Shown here: positions 5,551 through 6,478 of the stretch, in pieces | How the letters are laid out: each line of letters starts with the position of its first letter | Numbering within the stretch: position 1 is the first letter of the stretch | Assembly (NCBI GenBank): GCA_902797585.1 | Contig: CADBTK010000130.1 | Span: 1 to 6,478, forward strand | Direction: 5' to 3' | DNA from: Erysipelothrix rhusiopathiae | GTDB taxonomy: Bacteria; Bacillota_I; Bacilli_A; Erysipelotrichales; Erysipelotrichaceae | DNA length: 6,478 nucleotides | The notes under the pieces: model-generated | What the model saw: the letters and a program-made list of their open reading frames with translations, nothing else | Databases searched by the model: none | Told to the model about the DNA's origin: nothing | Translations under genes and position numbers: made by a program

Positions 5551-6478
5551 ATGCCTTCATTGATTTTAAGTAATCGACTGTTATTAATGAAAGAAGCATT
5601 AAAATCATATAAGTAAAAGAATTCATATGAACTGCAGTTTGAATCGCAGAAACTTTTTTAACTTCCTCTTTCTTCTTTTCTACAGTTTCTTCTTTCTTAG
5701 GTGTTTCTTTCTTTTTCTCAGGTACAACACTTGTTTGATCAACCATTTCCACTTCTACCCAGTCGCCATTTTCATTTACTGTAAAGATAAGGTCTTGTGC
5801 TTGGTCATACCCTTGTGGTGTCATTTTTTCATGCAATGTATATTGTTGACCTGCATCGAGTTGGGCAATAAACTCACTGGCTTGATTACCAGTTTCAAAT
5901 TCACAAATGACTTGTCCATTGGAATCGATGATTTGTAAAGTAGCACCAGAAACAAAGTTTCCTTTTTCATCCACTTTATTAACTCGAACTTTTGTTGCTT
6001 GATTTACGATTTGTAAATATTGTGTTGGTGCATTGATGTCATCATTTTCGGCTGTCAATGTAATGGATACATCTTGCCCTTTGATATATCCCTTAGGTGC
6101 AGCTAATTCAGTTAAAGTATAGATTCCATCAAATAAGCTTTCAAAACGTCCATTGATCGGTGTCATCAAATAAACGGTTTGTGCTTGATTACTTGATTCC
6201 CATTTTTCTACAATGTTTCCTTTTGAATCTTGAATAGCTAACTGTGCTCCAGATACAAAGTTTCCATTCTCATCTACTTTGGAAATTTCAACCGGATTTC
6301 TAAAAGCTAAGAATAATGGCATTTTTGAAGGCATTCCTGGCAGAATAGAAGACTCAATATAAACATCTTCCGTTAAATATTCTTTTAACAATTTTTCATT
6401 GTCATCAAAGAATTCAAATCTACGATGATTGGTATCTTCTGGTTCATAAATACCTGCTCCTCCACTTTGAGAAGAATA
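5549..6478 (-). CDS. Cna-B/SpaA-domain surface protein, C-terminal part (start beyond window)
   Basis: The reading frame is open to the right edge (309 residues seen), so this is the C-terminal part of a larger protein. Residues 1-61 are not recognised but end in F-L-A-F-R-N, like the last strand of a preceding domain. Two Cna-B (SpaA-like) domains follow, about 62-160 and 163-250. Candidate isopeptide sets are Lys67/Glu124/Asn159 and Lys168/Glu217/Asp247, from the V-x-x-x-K-V-D-E, Y-T-L-x-E and final-strand motifs. A Pro/Lys/Glu-rich stalk (253-275) leads to V-S-A-I-Q-T-A-V-H-M, a hydrophobic span (about 287-303) and a basic end (Y-L-K-S-M-K-A). This layout is that of a wall-anchored adhesin or pilin, but LPXTG is absent. 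The TTG at 6391 is not the start. A plain membrane-anchored protein is the alternative. No sortase gene lies in the window. Confidence 0.85.
   Translation of the reverse strand, partial: YSSQSGGAGIYEPEDTNHRRFEFFDDNEKLLKEYLTEDVYIESSILPGMPSKMPLFLAFRNPVEISKVDENGNFVSGAQLAIQDSKGNIVEKWESSNQAQTVYLMTPINGRFESLFDGIYTLTELAAPKGYIKGQDVSITLTAENDDINAPTQYLQIVNQATKVRVNKVDEKGNFVSGATLQIIDSNGQVICEFETGNQASEFIAQLDAGQQYTLHEKMTPQGYDQAQDLIFTVNENGDWVEVEMVDQTSVVPEKKKETPKKEETVEKKKEEVKKVSAIQTAVHMNSFTYMILMLLSLITVDYLKSMKA
5729..6295 (-). repeat. Two tandem Cna-B domain coding repeats
   Basis: The two domains are encoded at about 6295-5999 and 5992-5729. Their first strands are nearly identical: K-V-D-E-N-G-N-F-V-S-G-A (codons 6280-6245) and K-V-D-E-K-G-N-F-V-S-G-A (5977-5942), 11 of 12 residues. 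Outside this strand they diverge, so this is an old domain duplication rather than a recent DNA repeat. Confidence 0.8.

Noticed and set aside
5627..5938. Plus-strand reading frame of 103 codons rich in Phe and Leu
   Set aside because: It is antisense to the surface-protein stalk; poly-Phe is what the complement of Lys/Glu codons gives, so it is not evidence for a membrane protein.
6389..6391. TTG at 6391 as the start of the surface-protein gene
   Set aside because: The frame stays open to the window edge, there is no ribosome site before this codon, and residue F-R-N looks like the end of a preceding domain.

Overview
This window is low-GC Firmicutes-type DNA (Bacillota): strong AGGAGG-like ribosome sites, a textbook sigma-A promoter, the SufCDSUB gene order with SufU as scaffold, a lipoprotein with a lipobox, and a Gram-positive Cna-B surface protein. 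The codon use and the non-LPXTG surface-protein tail would fit an anaerobic gut Firmicute such as one of the Erysipelotrichia. That placement is inference only; no 16S or other taxonomic marker is present.

Layout. Positions 1-3365 (minus strand) hold a tightly packed SUF iron-sulfur cluster operon read right to left: sufC (ATPase), sufD (short scaffold subunit), sufS (cysteine desulfurase), sufU (zinc-dependent sulfur acceptor) and the first codons of sufB, which runs off the left edge. Gene junctions are 1 bp, a 14-bp overlap, 16 bp and 0 bp, so the genes are almost certainly cotranscribed and partly translationally coupled. Positions 3366-3581 are a divergent intergenic region. It contains a strong plus-strand promoter, a weaker candidate suf promoter, and a 10-bp GC-core palindrome that resembles the centre of CcpA/LacI-family operators. 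Positions 3582-5515 (plus strand) hold two overlapping genes for extracytoplasmic PrsA/SurA-like foldase relatives, the first membrane-anchored and the second a lipoprotein. Both have lost residues expected of an active parvulin. A strong hairpin terminator at 5521-5550 closes this unit and probably also serves the convergent gene. Positions 5549-6478 (minus strand) hold the C-terminal part of a surface protein with two Cna-B/SpaA-like domains, a charged stalk and a membrane-spanning tail; its start lies beyond the right edge.

Function. In the SUF pathway SufS takes sulfur from cysteine, SufU accepts it, and the SufBCD ATPase complex builds the cluster. The two foldase-like proteins would act on secreted proteins outside the membrane. 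A surface adhesin is a plausible type of client, but nothing here links them beyond adjacency.

I see no mobile element, CRISPR array, RNA gene or clearly novel system. The points most worth a second look are the short SufD, the catalytically degenerate foldase pair and the non-canonical surface-protein tail.
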